Shown piece after piece: positions 1 through 5,892 of a stretch of 5,911 nt of DNA. The notes beneath the pieces were generated by a model, which had not been told where the DNA came from, ran no database searches, and was given only the letters and a program-made list of their open reading frames with translations. Positions within the stretch are counted from its first letter, which is position 1, and each line of letters starts with the position of its first letter. The translations under genes were made by a program, and so were the position numbers. The DNA comes from Hyphomonadaceae bacterium (GTDB lineage Bacteria > Pseudomonadota > Alphaproteobacteria > Caulobacterales > Aquidulcibacteraceae): assembly GCA_025458365.1 (NCBI GenBank), contig JALOSP010000312.1:1-5911 (forward strand). Direction: 5' to 3'.

Positions 1-461
1 TCTGGCGCATCGGTGCCACGACCGGTCAGGCGCTTTCGCAGCTCGGTCATGGAGGGTGGCAGGATGAAAACCTTGACCACATCGGCCGGCGCAGCCTCTT
101 TCAATTGCTGGGCGCCCTGCCAGTCGATGTCGAACAGCAGATCGCGCCCGGCTTCCAGCGTCGCCATCACCGGGGCGCGCGGGCTGCCGTAATAATGGTC
201 ATGCACTTCGGCCCATTCGAGAAAGCCGGACGTGCCACGCTCGGCCCGGAACTGGTCCTTGTCCACAAACCGGTAATGCACACCGTCGACTTCCCCGACA
301 CGCGGGCCACGGGTCGTCCAGGATACTGAAAAGCTGATTGTCCGGTCGTCTTCCATCAGCCGGCGGGACAGACTGGTCTTGCCGGCACCCGAGGGGCTCA
401 CCACCACCAGCATCATGCCACGGCGGGTTTGCGGAACGGGCACGGACGCATCACTCGGCAT
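1..461 (-). CDS. gmk: Guanylate kinase, N-terminal part (cut by window edge)
   Basis: Guanylate kinase phosphorylates GMP to GDP with ATP in the cytoplasm and is essential for purine nucleotide supply. The 153 visible codons begin MPSDASVPVPQTRRGMM and carry the P-loop SPSGAGKT (residues 22-29). The GMP-binding stretch follows at about 43-65, including SVSWTTRGPRVGE, then YYGSPR (about 90-95) and LFDIDWQGAQQ (about 109-119). The family is usually about 205-215 residues, so roughly the last quarter lies beyond position 1. I chose the ATG at 459-461 because it is in frame, has a GAAGGA motif 11 nt upstream and keeps the RRG that precedes the first beta strand in alphaproteobacterial homologues. 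This start overlaps the end of yicC by 11 nt, which suggests translational coupling. A GTG at 441-443 or the ATG pair at 411-416 are weaker alternatives. Family identity is secure; the start is probable. Confidence 0.93.
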   Translation of the reverse strand, partial: MPSDASVPVPQTRRGMMLVVVSPSGAGKTSLSRRLMEDDRTISFSVSWTTRGPRVGEVDGVHYRFVDKDQFRAERGTSGFLEWAEVHDHYYGSPRAPVMATLEAGRDLLFDIDWQGAQQLKEAAPADVVKVFILPPSMTELRKRLTGRGTDAP

Positions 462-1347
462 TGGCGGCCTGTTCCTTCAACCGGTCGATGGTGGTTTTCA
501 GTTCGATCCCGATCCGCGTCAGGTCCAGTGTGGCAGACTTGGTGGTCAAGGTATTGGCCTCGCGGTGCAGCTCCTGGGCCAGGAAATCCAGCTTGCGGCC
601 AATGGCGCCACCGGCCGCGAGCAGAGCCCGTCCGTCAGCCAGGTGTGCACTCACCCGGTCGAGTTCTTCCTGCACATCGGCCTTCATGGCCAGCATCGCC
701 ACTTCCTGTGCCAGCCGCTGTTCATCGACCAGCGTGCTGCCCAGAAGCTCTGCAGCGCGGCGCGCAACTTTGGTCTGCAGGGCCGCAACCTGTCCACTGG
801 CGGCGATGGTTGCAGCCGCCAGCGCCGTTTCCACCTCGTCAAACAGCCGGGCGAACACTGTGGCCAAGGCCGCCCCTTCAGCGACCCGCGCCGCCTTCAA
901 CTGGTCCAGCACCGTGTCCAGCCCCTGCCGCAAGGCCGCATCGAGGGCCTCGCGCGCATCTTCGGCCACCACGTCATCAGCAATCGTCACCACACCGCGC
1001 ACGGCCAGCAGGCCCGCCCAGTCCGGCGCACGCACCTGACCCGACGCGACGCGGGCAGCCCCAGCCGCCAGGAGCTGATCGACCAGCACCTGATTGACCT
1101 GCAATTCGGGTGCCTCATCGCCTGTGTCGCGCTTGAGCGACAGGCTGACCTGGAACGATCCGCGCGAAAACCTCGCCTTGGCCCCGTCCCGGATCAGCGG
1201 GTCAAGACTGTCCTGTCCTTGTGGCAGACGCACTTTCAAATCCAGCGTGCGCCCGTTGACGCTGCGCGCTTCCCAGACCCAGAGCCACCCGGCCATCGCG
1301 CCTTCACACCGGGCAAAGCCGGTCATCCCGGAGATGGGCACGCTCAT
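451..1347 (-). CDS. yicC: YicC/YloC family endoribonuclease
   Basis: This is a 298-residue member of the YicC/YloC family (E. coli YicC is about 287 residues), cytoplasmic proteins reported to act as endoribonucleases. The N-terminal domain opens with the family signature MTGFAR (residues 8-13), followed by WEARSVNGRTLDLKVRLP, which is typical of the family. The C-terminal DUF1732-type region is equally clear: EVAMLAMKADVQEELDRVSAH, then AIGRKLDFLAQELHREANTL and the ending IELKTTIDRLKEQ. The middle is Ala-rich and predicted helical. No signal peptide or membrane segment is seen. The ATG overlaps the mltG stop as ATGA (4 nt), and the far end overlaps gmk by 11 nt, so it is translated within the same operon. 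Placement next to gmk is a common arrangement for this family. The RNase role rests on family knowledge; the physiological substrate here cannot be read from sequence. Confidence 0.93.
   Translation of the reverse strand: MSVPISGMTGFARCEGAMAGWLWVWEARSVNGRTLDLKVRLPQGQDSLDPLIRDGAKARFSRGSFQVSLSLKRDTGDEAPELQVNQVLVDQLLAAGAARVASGQVRAPDWAGLLAVRGVVTIADDVVAEDAREALDAALRQGLDTVLDQLKAARVAEGAALATVFARLFDEVETALAAATIAASGQVAALQTKVARRAAELLGSTLVDEQRLAQEVAMLAMKADVQEELDRVSAHLADGRALLAAGGAIGRKLDFLAQELHREANTLTTKSATLDLTRIGIELKTTIDRLKEQAANAE
473..478 (-). promoter_or_regulatory. Ribosome binding site for gmk, inside yicC
   Basis: GAAGGA on the minus strand lies 11 nt before the ATG at 459-461. It sits within the last codons of yicC and is the main reason for choosing this gmk start over in-frame starts further downstream, which have no comparable motif. 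The spacing is a little long but usable. Confidence 0.55.
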
Positions 1348-2528
1348 TGCCCGCCGCCGCTGTCACGGCCACCGGCAAGGTCGGCGTCCTTGGCTTCTTG
1401 CCGCGCCCGGAATTCACGCCAGCGCTGCACGTTGCGATTATGCTCGGCATAGGTCTCGGCAAACACATGCCCGCCAGTCCCATCAGCCACAAAGAAGATG
1501 TAGGGGGTGTCAGGCGGGTTGAGCACAGCCTCGATCGATTCACGGCCCGGGTTGGCAATCGGCGTCGGTGGCAGGGCATTGATCACATAAGTGTTCCACG
1601 GGTGCGGCATGCGGATCTCGCTCGCCCTGATGCGGCGCCGCAATGGAACCCCCTTGGTGATGCCATAGATGATCGTCGGATCACTTTGCAGCTTCATGCC
1701 ACGCCGCAGCCGGTTGACGAACACCGAGGCGACCTGAGGCCGCTCGGATGCAATGGCGGTTTCCTTTTCCACGATCGAGGCGAGTATCAGGGCTTCCTGC
1801 GGGGTCCGCAGCGGCAAGTCGGCAGCCCGTCTCAGCCAGGCCTCTGCCAGGAAGTTCTCGCTGGTCGCCACCATCCGCTCGACCATGGCTGCCCGCGTGT
1901 CGCCGCGTTGAAAAGGATATGTGTCTGGCATCATGGTGCCTTCGGCCGGCACCGTAGTCGGCATGGGCCCCTCCAGCAGCGGGTTCTTCTCGATCCGCTC
2001 CATCGCCATGGCAACAGTCCAGCCTTCCGGGATGGTGATCTTGCGCTGGATGCCGCGACCCGTTGTCAGGATGTCGACAATCCGCCCTGGCGAGGCCCCC
2101 GACGGGATTTCGTACTCGCCCGGCTTCAACTCGCCACCCGCGCTGACCGCCTCGATCACCCGGTACACCAACCGCGACCGGACCAAACCCTCCTTGGCCA
2201 GACGCTGGGAGACAGCCGAACTGCCATCGCCGGAACGCACCACAAATGTCGAAGGTTCGCCGGATGCGGTCCGGGGGCCAGAGAAGACGAAAGCGTAGAC
2301 TGTGCCGAGCACGACCAGGACCGCAAGCGCTGCGATCAGCCACAAACCGGCCGTTTCGAGCTTGCGCCGGCGGACTTTTTTGGCACCGCGGATCTTTGCA
2401 ACCGGATCATCAGGGCGGGTGCCGCGCGTGCGCCCCGCAACCGGGGTTGGCACAGGCGGTGGCACGGGCGCTGAAGCCGCGCCATCTGATCGCGGCGCGG
2501 CGGGTTGGCTGTCGATGTCATCGGTCAT
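1344..2528 (-). CDS. mltG: Endolytic murein transglycosylase MltG (YceG family)
   Basis: MltG is an inner-membrane lytic transglycosylase that cleaves nascent glycan strands and is thought to set their length by terminating polymerisation. The 394-residue protein has a Pro/Ala-rich cytoplasmic tail (1-56) ending in the basic stretch KKVRRRK. One membrane helix follows (about 60-83, GLWLIAALAVLVVLGTVYAF), then a periplasmic LysM-like part (about 92-158, with GELKPGEYEIPSG) and the YceG catalytic domain. Key motifs are ITIPEGWT (165-172), MPDTYPF (200-206), SIVEKET with Glu254/Glu256 (251-257), which holds the catalytic Glu of the family, and QSDPTIIYG (281-289). NTYVINALPPTPIANPG and FFVADGTGGHVF complete the domain. 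It is longer than the roughly 340 residues of E. coli MltG, mostly because of the cytoplasmic tail. It starts 6 bp after the fabF stop and overlaps yicC by 4 nt. If fabF translation really stops early, this gene could suffer polarity. Confidence 0.96.
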   Translation of the reverse strand: MTDDIDSQPAAPRSDGAASAPVPPPVPTPVAGRTRGTRPDDPVAKIRGAKKVRRRKLETAGLWLIAALAVLVVLGTVYAFVFSGPRTASGEPSTFVVRSGDGSSAVSQRLAKEGLVRSRLVYRVIEAVSAGGELKPGEYEIPSGASPGRIVDILTTGRGIQRKITIPEGWTVAMAMERIEKNPLLEGPMPTTVPAEGTMMPDTYPFQRGDTRAAMVERMVATSENFLAEAWLRRAADLPLRTPQEALILASIVEKETAIASERPQVASVFVNRLRRGMKLQSDPTIIYGITKGVPLRRRIRASEIRMPHPWNTYVINALPPTPIANPGRESIEAVLNPPDTPYIFFVADGTGGHVFAETYAEHNRNVQRWREFRARQEAKDADLAGGRDSGGGQ

Positions 2529-2534
2529 GATGGC

Positions 2535-3738
2535 CTACACCGCTCGCATCACAAGAGCTGCATTGGTCCCGCCGAAGCCGAACGAGTTGGACATGGCGGC
2601 TATGACCGGCATCGTTTTGCCGATTTTCGCCACCAAATCGATTTTGGTGTCTACAGACGGATGGTCCAGATTGAGCGTCGGTGGCGCTCCGCCATTGGCG
2701 ATGGCCAAGGCCGTGAATGCGGCCTCGACCCCACCCGCCGCACCCAGCAAGTGACCGATGGCAGACTTGGTGGAAGAGACGGTCAATCCGCCGGTGTGCC
2801 CGTCGAACAGCCGCTCGATCGCACGCAACTCGATCTCGTCACCCAGGGGTGTCGAGGTTCCATGGGCGTTGACATAGTGGCGCAGTGATATGGTAAGCAT
2901 CGCCGGACATGCCGTAACCTGCGACTTCGCAATAGATTTTGGCGCCACGTGCCTTCGCATGCTCGTATTCCTCAAGAACGAGCACGCCGGCACCTTCACC
3001 CATGACGAATCCATCGCGGTCCTTGTCATAAGGGCGCGAGGCGGCTTGCGGATTGTCATTGAAGCCACTGGAGAGCGCACGCGCAGCAGCAAAGCCAACC
3101 ATGCCGATCTTGCAGATCGAAGCTTCGCCGCCACCAGCCACCATCACGTCAGCGTCGCCGTATTTGATCATGCGGGCCGCATCGCCGATGGCATGGGCAC
3201 CGGTCGCACATGCCGTAACCACCGAATGATTGGGGCCCTTGAAGCCGTGCTTGATGGAAACATGCCCGGAAATCAGGTTGATCAGGGCCGACGGTACAAA
3301 GAACGGGCTGATCTTGCGCGGCCCTTCCCGCTCAAGCTGCAGCGCCGTGTCAGCAATGGTGGACAGCCCACCGATCCCGGAACCGATCATGACACCGGTG
3401 CGCTCAAGCGAGTCCGGGTCTTCGGGCTTCCAGTTCGCGTCAGCCAGCGCCATATCGGCAGCCGCCACGCCATACAGGATGAAATCATCGACCCGGCGGC
3501 GGTCTCGCGCCGACATGAACAGGTCAGGATCGAATGCGCCCGGCTGGTCTGGTGCGCCGCCACCCTGCCCGGTGACCCAAGGGACCTCGCACGCATAGGT
3601 CACCGACAGGGCCGAAGCATCAAACCGCGTAATGGTCCCGGCCCCATTGGCGCCAGCCATCAGGGCCTGCCAGACAAAATCGGCCCCGACGCCCACAGGG
3701 GTGACGAGGCCGATCCCGGTGACGACGACGCGCCGCAT
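2535..3738 (-). pseudogene. fabF: Beta-ketoacyl-ACP synthase II, broken by a deletion and frameshift
   Basis: Intact FabF condenses malonyl-ACP with acyl-ACP to elongate fatty acids by two carbons. Translation starts MRRVVVTGIGLVTPVG at 3738, with a weak ribosome site, 5 bp after acpP. The frame stays conserved through residue 287 (AYHITAP), including the catalytic Cys177 in VTACATGAH. It then runs into 12 unrelated residues and a TGA at 2841-2839. The rest of the protein resumes in another frame from position 2876 (YVNAHGTSTPLGDE) to a TAG at 2535. That part holds the catalytic His of NAHGTST (codon 2864-2862), Lys and His of TKSAIGHLLGAAG (His codon 2753-2751) and NSFGFGGTN. Against E. coli FabF from memory, 26 residues should lie between the two parts and only one base does, implying about 77 bp lost. 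The joined parts make 400 residues; restored length would be about 426. The 299-residue product lacks both catalytic His residues and should be inactive. A sequence or assembly error is a strong alternative to a true pseudogene. Confidence 0.9.
2874..2880 (-). other. Deletion and frameshift junction in fabF
   Basis: The codon CCA (2880-2878) ends the conserved first part of fabF, and the codon TAT (2876-2874) opens the conserved second part. The single base at 2877 is all that remains between them. The lost stretch matches the segment between the AYHxTxP motif and the YVNAHGTSTP motif of the family. No slippery heptamer is visible, and frameshifting could not restore the missing residues anyway. 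Confidence 0.88.
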
Positions 3739-3743
3739 GCTGG

Positions 3744-3983
3744 TCAGCCGGCAGCGTTCGCGTCGATGAAGCTGACCGCATCACCCACGGTCTGGATCTT
3801 TTCGGCGGCATCGTCCGGGATTTCGACACCGAACTCTTCTTCGAATGCCATCACCAGTTCGACCGTATCAAGGCTGTCAGCGCCCAGATCATCGATGAAG
3901 CTGGCACCGGCCACAACCTTGTCCGCGTCGGCGCTGAGGTGGTCGATGACGATCTTCTTTACCCGTTCAAACGTGTCCGACAT
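3744..3983 (-). CDS. acpP: Acyl carrier protein
   Basis: AcpP is the small acidic cytoplasmic protein that carries growing acyl chains on a 4'-phosphopantetheine arm and hands them between the Fab enzymes. It also supplies acyl groups for phospholipid and lipid A synthesis. The 79-residue product matches the family in length (77-80). Ser37 in the motif [10 protein letters not shown] is the attachment site for the arm. Helix II with [18 protein letters not shown] follows, rich in the Glu/Asp residues that contact partner enzymes. I chose the ATG at 3981-3983 because it gives the usual start [10 protein letters not shown] and has GGGGA 7 nt upstream. A longer in-frame start at 4064 would add an unrelated 27-residue extension. 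fabF follows after 5 bp. The 184-bp gap upstream suggests that acpP can be transcribed separately from fabDG, which would suit its need for high expression. Confidence 0.98.
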   Translation of the reverse strand: MSDTFERVKKIVIDHLSADADKVVAGASFIDDLGADSLDTVELVMAFEEEFGVEIPDDAAEKIQTVGDAVSFIDANAAG

Positions 3984-3990
3984 GGAAATG

Positions 3991-3995
3991 TCCCC
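3991..3995 (-). promoter_or_regulatory. Ribosome binding site of acpP
   Basis: GGGGA on the minus strand lies 7 nt before the acpP ATG. It fixes the start at 3983. It overlaps the proximal copy of a 10-bp direct repeat (3993-4002), and a small hairpin begins six bases further upstream, so access to it could be controlled. Confidence 0.6.
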
Positions 3996-4002
3996 GGTTG
4001 AT
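3993..4002 (-). repeat. Direct repeat, proximal copy, at the acpP ribosome site
   Basis: The minus-strand sequence ATCAACCGGG occurs here and, perfectly, at 4030-4039, with starts 37 bp apart. This copy overlaps the acpP ribosome binding site. Two perfect 10-mers in a 184-bp gap are unlikely by chance but not extraordinary. A protein binding site is possible; no known operator is recognised. Confidence 0.5.
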
Positions 4003-4019
4003 TGGGGCCGCGACCCAAT
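4001..4019 (-). other. Small hairpin in the acpP leader
   Basis: An inverted repeat ATTGGG/CCCAAT (4001-4006 and 4014-4019) with a 7-nt loop would form a 6-bp stem in the acpP leader RNA. It sits immediately upstream of the ribosome binding site. It has no U-tract, so it is not a terminator. It might tune translation or mRNA stability, but it could also be chance. Confidence 0.35.
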
Positions 4020-4029
4020 TGGTCGGTAG

Positions 4030-4039
4030 CCCGGTTGAT
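4030..4039 (-). repeat. Direct repeat, distal copy, in the acpP leader
   Basis: This is the second perfect copy of ATCAACCGGG, on the same strand as the copy at 3993-4002. It lies in the middle of the gap between fabG and acpP, downstream of the promoter candidate at 4095-4123. Confidence 0.5.
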
Positions 4040-4094
4040 ACAGTTTCGTGCAATCGGGCCCCATCCGGGATGCACGCTTTGCAGACGAAGGCGC

Positions 4095-4123
4095 CGATTA
4101 GCCCAAGTGGCAGCAAACTCCAA
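4095..4123 (-). promoter_or_regulatory. Candidate promoter for acpP
   Basis: The minus strand reads TTGGAG (4123-4118), a 15-bp spacer, then GCTAAT (4102-4097). This resembles the housekeeping promoter form of Caulobacter-like bacteria (TTGaCgS, N10-14, GCtANAWC), though the downstream half of the -10 matches poorly. Transcription would begin near 4090, leaving a leader of about 105 nt. An alternative pair, TTGCAC (4053-4048) with GCTACC (4030-4025) at 17 bp, is also possible. The location after a hairpin and before a gene needing high expression supports some promoter here; the exact one is uncertain. Confidence 0.28.
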
Positions 4124-4132
4124 ACACGGACA

Positions 4133-4160
4133 ACAGAAACCACCGCTGTGGCCTTCCTGT
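4133..4160 (-). terminator. Hairpin just after fabG, possible weak terminator
   Basis: Seven nucleotides beyond the fabG stop, the minus strand can fold as ACAGGAA (4160-4154) with TTTCTGT (4139-4133), containing one G-U pair. After a 2-nt bulge, an inner stem CCAC/GTGG closes a 4-nt loop. The following sequence is fairly T-rich but has no run of four or more T, so termination would be partial at best. It may instead mark an RNA processing or 3' stabilising structure that separates fabDG from acpP levels. Confidence 0.35.
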
Positions 4161-4167
4161 CCGAGTT

Positions 4168-4902
4168 TCAGATCATGGCCATGCCACCATTCACGTGCAG
4201 CGTCTGGCCGGTGACATAGGCTGCAGCATCGCTGGCCAGATAGACAACGGCAGCGGCAATCTCCTCGGGCTGCCCGAGCCGTCCTGCCGGGATCTTCGCC
4301 ATGATTGTTTGTTTCTGGGCGTCGTTCAGCACATCGGTCATCGGTGATGCGATGAACCCGGGAGCCACACAATTGGCGGTCACACCGCGTGAGCCGACTT
4401 CCTGGGCCAGAGACTTGGTGAAACCGATCATTCCGGCCTTCGATGCCGCGTAGTTCGCCTGGCCCGGATTGCCTGTCACGCCGACGACCGACGTGATGCC
4501 GATGATCCGGCCCGCGCGGCGCTTCATCATGCCTTTCAGTGCCGCGCGCGACATCCGGAAATAGGCGCCGAGGTTCACGTCCAGCACGGATTGGAAGTCT
4601 TCATCCTTCATCCGCAGCAACAAGCCGTCTTTCGTGATGCCTGCATTGGCCACGAGAATGTCCAGCCCGTCCATGGCCTCTTCTGCCCGCCCGACAAGCC
4701 CGTCGGCCTGGACCGTGTCGGACAGGTTGCAAACCAGCGGCACCGATCCGGGCAGCCCCGCGCAGACTTCGGCCAGCACGGCTTCGCGCGTGCCAGACAG
4801 CGCAACCGTTGCACCGGCATCGCACAAGGCCTGGGCGATGGCCCTGCCGATCCCGCCTGTGGCGCCGGTCACGAGGGCTTTCTTGCCTGCAAGAGAAAAC
4901 AT
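4168..4902 (-). CDS. fabG: 3-oxoacyl-ACP reductase FabG
   Basis: FabG reduces beta-ketoacyl-ACP to beta-hydroxyacyl-ACP with NADPH, the first reduction in each fatty-acid elongation cycle. It acts as a cytoplasmic homotetramer. The 244-residue product has exactly the length of E. coli FabG and is a classical short-chain dehydrogenase. The nucleotide-binding TGATGGIG is at residues 12-19 and the NAG motif at 86-88. The catalytic tetrad is Asn110, Ser138 (GITSVVG), Tyr151 and Lys155 (YAASK). The C-terminus VNGGMAMI is typical of the enzyme. The fatty-acid role, rather than another short-chain dehydrogenase, is supported by the position between fabD and acpP. The ATG at 4902 has AGGA 7 nt upstream, and the gap to fabD is 15 bp, so the two are surely co-transcribed. 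Nothing in it looks damaged. Confidence 0.98.
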   Translation of the reverse strand: MFSLAGKKALVTGATGGIGRAIAQALCDAGATVALSGTREAVLAEVCAGLPGSVPLVCNLSDTVQADGLVGRAEEAMDGLDILVANAGITKDGLLLRMKDEDFQSVLDVNLGAYFRMSRAALKGMMKRRAGRIIGITSVVGVTGNPGQANYAASKAGMIGFTKSLAQEVGSRGVTANCVAPGFIASPMTDVLNDAQKQTIMAKIPAGRLGQPEEIAAAVVYLASDAAAYVTGQTLHVNGGMAMI

Positions 4903-4909
4903 CAGCCGA

Positions 4910-4913
4910 TCCT
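4910..4913 (-). promoter_or_regulatory. Ribosome binding site of fabG
   Basis: AGGA on the minus strand, 7 nt before the fabG ATG, lies in the 15-bp gap after the fabD stop codon. It supports the start at 4902. Confidence 0.55.
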
Positions 4914-4917
4914 GTGG

Positions 4918-5856
4918 TTAGAGGGTATCGAGAAACAGGCGCATCGAGGCGCTGTCATTGATCGCATGGCTCTGGGCGTCTGGCGCGATCCGCTTCGACA
5001 TCCCGGTCAACACTGATCCTGCCCCGATTTCCACAAACCGCGTGGCGCCATCCGAGGCAAGCTTCACAATCGATTCGCGCCACCGCACCCGGCCTGTCAC
5101 CTGCTCGACAAGGAGTTCGCGGATGCGATCAGGGTCGGTCTCGGGGGTCACGGTCACATTGCACAAGACAGGCACGACCGGAGCAAGCAGGGTCACCGAA
5201 GCGAGCGCAGCGGCCATCTCGGCGGCTGCAGGCGCCATCAGTGGACAGTGGAACGGCGCAGACACCGCAAGCGGGATTGCGCGGGCACCCATCGCCTTGG
5301 CAGCTTCGATCGCCGCGGCAACGGCACCAGCCTCGCCCGAAATCACGACATTGCCTGCGTTGTTGTCGTTAGCGACCACACACATGCCAACCTTCGCGCC
5401 TTCGGCAGCCGCTGCCTCAGCCAGTGCCAGATCGACCTTGGGACCAATCAGCGAGGCCATGGCGCCAGCACCAGGTGGAACCGCACGCTGCATGGCCTGT
5501 CCGCGCAGTTTCAGCAGCCGCGCCGAATCAGCAAGCGACAGGGCGCCAGCAGCTGTCAGTGCCGAATACTCTCCCAGCGAGTGGCCGCACACCAGGGCGG
5601 CCCGATCCACGCCGACACCGAACTCGGCTTCCAGAACGCGAACCACCGCAAGCGAAACCGCCATCAGCGCTGGCTGTGCATTTTCAGTCAGGGTCAAAGC
5701 CTCAAGCGGTCCAGCGCGCATCAAGTCTGACAGGTTCTGGCCCAGGGCTTCGTCGACCTCTGCAAACACGGCGCGGGCCACAGCAAACTCATCAGCCAGA
5801 CCGACACCCATGCCTACCGCCTGGCTGCCCTGACCGGGAAACTGGAAAATCATCAT
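4918..5856 (-). CDS. fabD: Malonyl-CoA:ACP transacylase FabD
   Basis: FabD moves the malonyl group from CoA to the AcpP arm, providing the extender unit for fatty-acid elongation. From the ATG pair at 5856-5851 the protein has 312 residues, against 309 in E. coli. It opens with FPGQGSQAVGMG (about 6-17, oxyanion-hole Gln9). The nucleophile Ser93 lies in GHSLGEYSAL, Arg118 in LRGQAMQ binds the malonyl carboxylate, and the catalytic His203 lies in SAPFHCPLM. Gln252 in EQVTGRVRW and the terminal EIGAGSVLTGM are also as in the family. The frame stays open to another ATG at 5910 and perhaps beyond the window. The 18 extra residues there are basic, Pro-containing and unlike the usual FabD N-terminus, so I prefer the ATG pair. 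No Shine-Dalgarno motif precedes it; a promoter-like element directly upstream may explain this through a nearly leaderless mRNA. Confidence 0.96.
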   Translation of the reverse strand: MMIFQFPGQGSQAVGMGVGLADEFAVARAVFAEVDEALGQNLSDLMRAGPLEALTLTENAQPALMAVSLAVVRVLEAEFGVGVDRAALVCGHSLGEYSALTAAGALSLADSARLLKLRGQAMQRAVPPGAGAMASLIGPKVDLALAEAAAAEGAKVGMCVVANDNNAGNVVISGEAGAVAAAIEAAKAMGARAIPLAVSAPFHCPLMAPAAAEMAAALASVTLLAPVVPVLCNVTVTPETDPDRIRELLVEQVTGRVRWRESIVKLASDGATRFVEIGAGSVLTGMSKRIAPDAQSHAINDSASMRLFLDTL

Positions 5857-5863
5857 GCTGCGC

Positions 5864-5892
5864 GGGTTAGCCGGGCGGACGCCTTTGGGCAA
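5864..5892 (-). promoter_or_regulatory. Candidate promoter for the fab cluster, directly before fabD
   Basis: The minus strand reads TTGCCC (5892-5887), a 15-bp spacer, then GCTAACCC (5871-5864). This resembles the Caulobacter-type housekeeping promoter (TTGaCgS, N10-14, GCtANAWC). The start of transcription would fall around 5859, only a few bases before the fabD ATG pair, so the mRNA would be nearly leaderless. The same spacing is seen in the acpP candidate. This is inference from a short motif; the true promoter could lie beyond the window edge. Confidence 0.3.

Noticed and set aside
413..451. Frameshift at the start of gmk, suggested by the TGATG at the yicC stop being out of frame
   Set aside because: The gmk frame continues upstream to an ATG at 461 with a ribosome site and retains the conserved RRG before the P-loop strand, so no error is needed.
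379..1452. Plus-strand open frame of 357 codons opposite yicC and the end of mltG
   Set aside because: It lies antisense to two clearly conserved genes, has no recognisable motif and is the kind of long shadow frame common in GC-rich DNA.
1347..2474. Plus-strand open frame of 375 codons opposite mltG
   Set aside because: It mirrors mltG, its product has no family features (rich in Arg, His and Asp from reversed codons), and no independent ribosome site or promoter is evident.
2860..2890. Programmed ribosomal frameshift joining the two fabF parts
   Set aside because: There is no slippery heptamer or following strong hairpin, and a shift could not replace the missing 26 residues of the conserved fold.
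2877..3134. Reading the second fabF frame as a separate gene beginning near 3134
   Set aside because: Upstream of 2877 this frame encodes nothing resembling a ketosynthase; it is only the out-of-frame shadow of the first part. Real similarity begins at 2876.
2890..4029. Plus-strand open frame of 379 codons opposite fabF and acpP
   Set aside because: It overlaps two well-supported genes on the other strand, and its translation shows no domain or motif.
3984..4064. Longer acpP start at 4064 giving 106 residues
   Set aside because: The extra 27 residues are absent from the family, and the ATG at 3983 has a good ribosome binding site.
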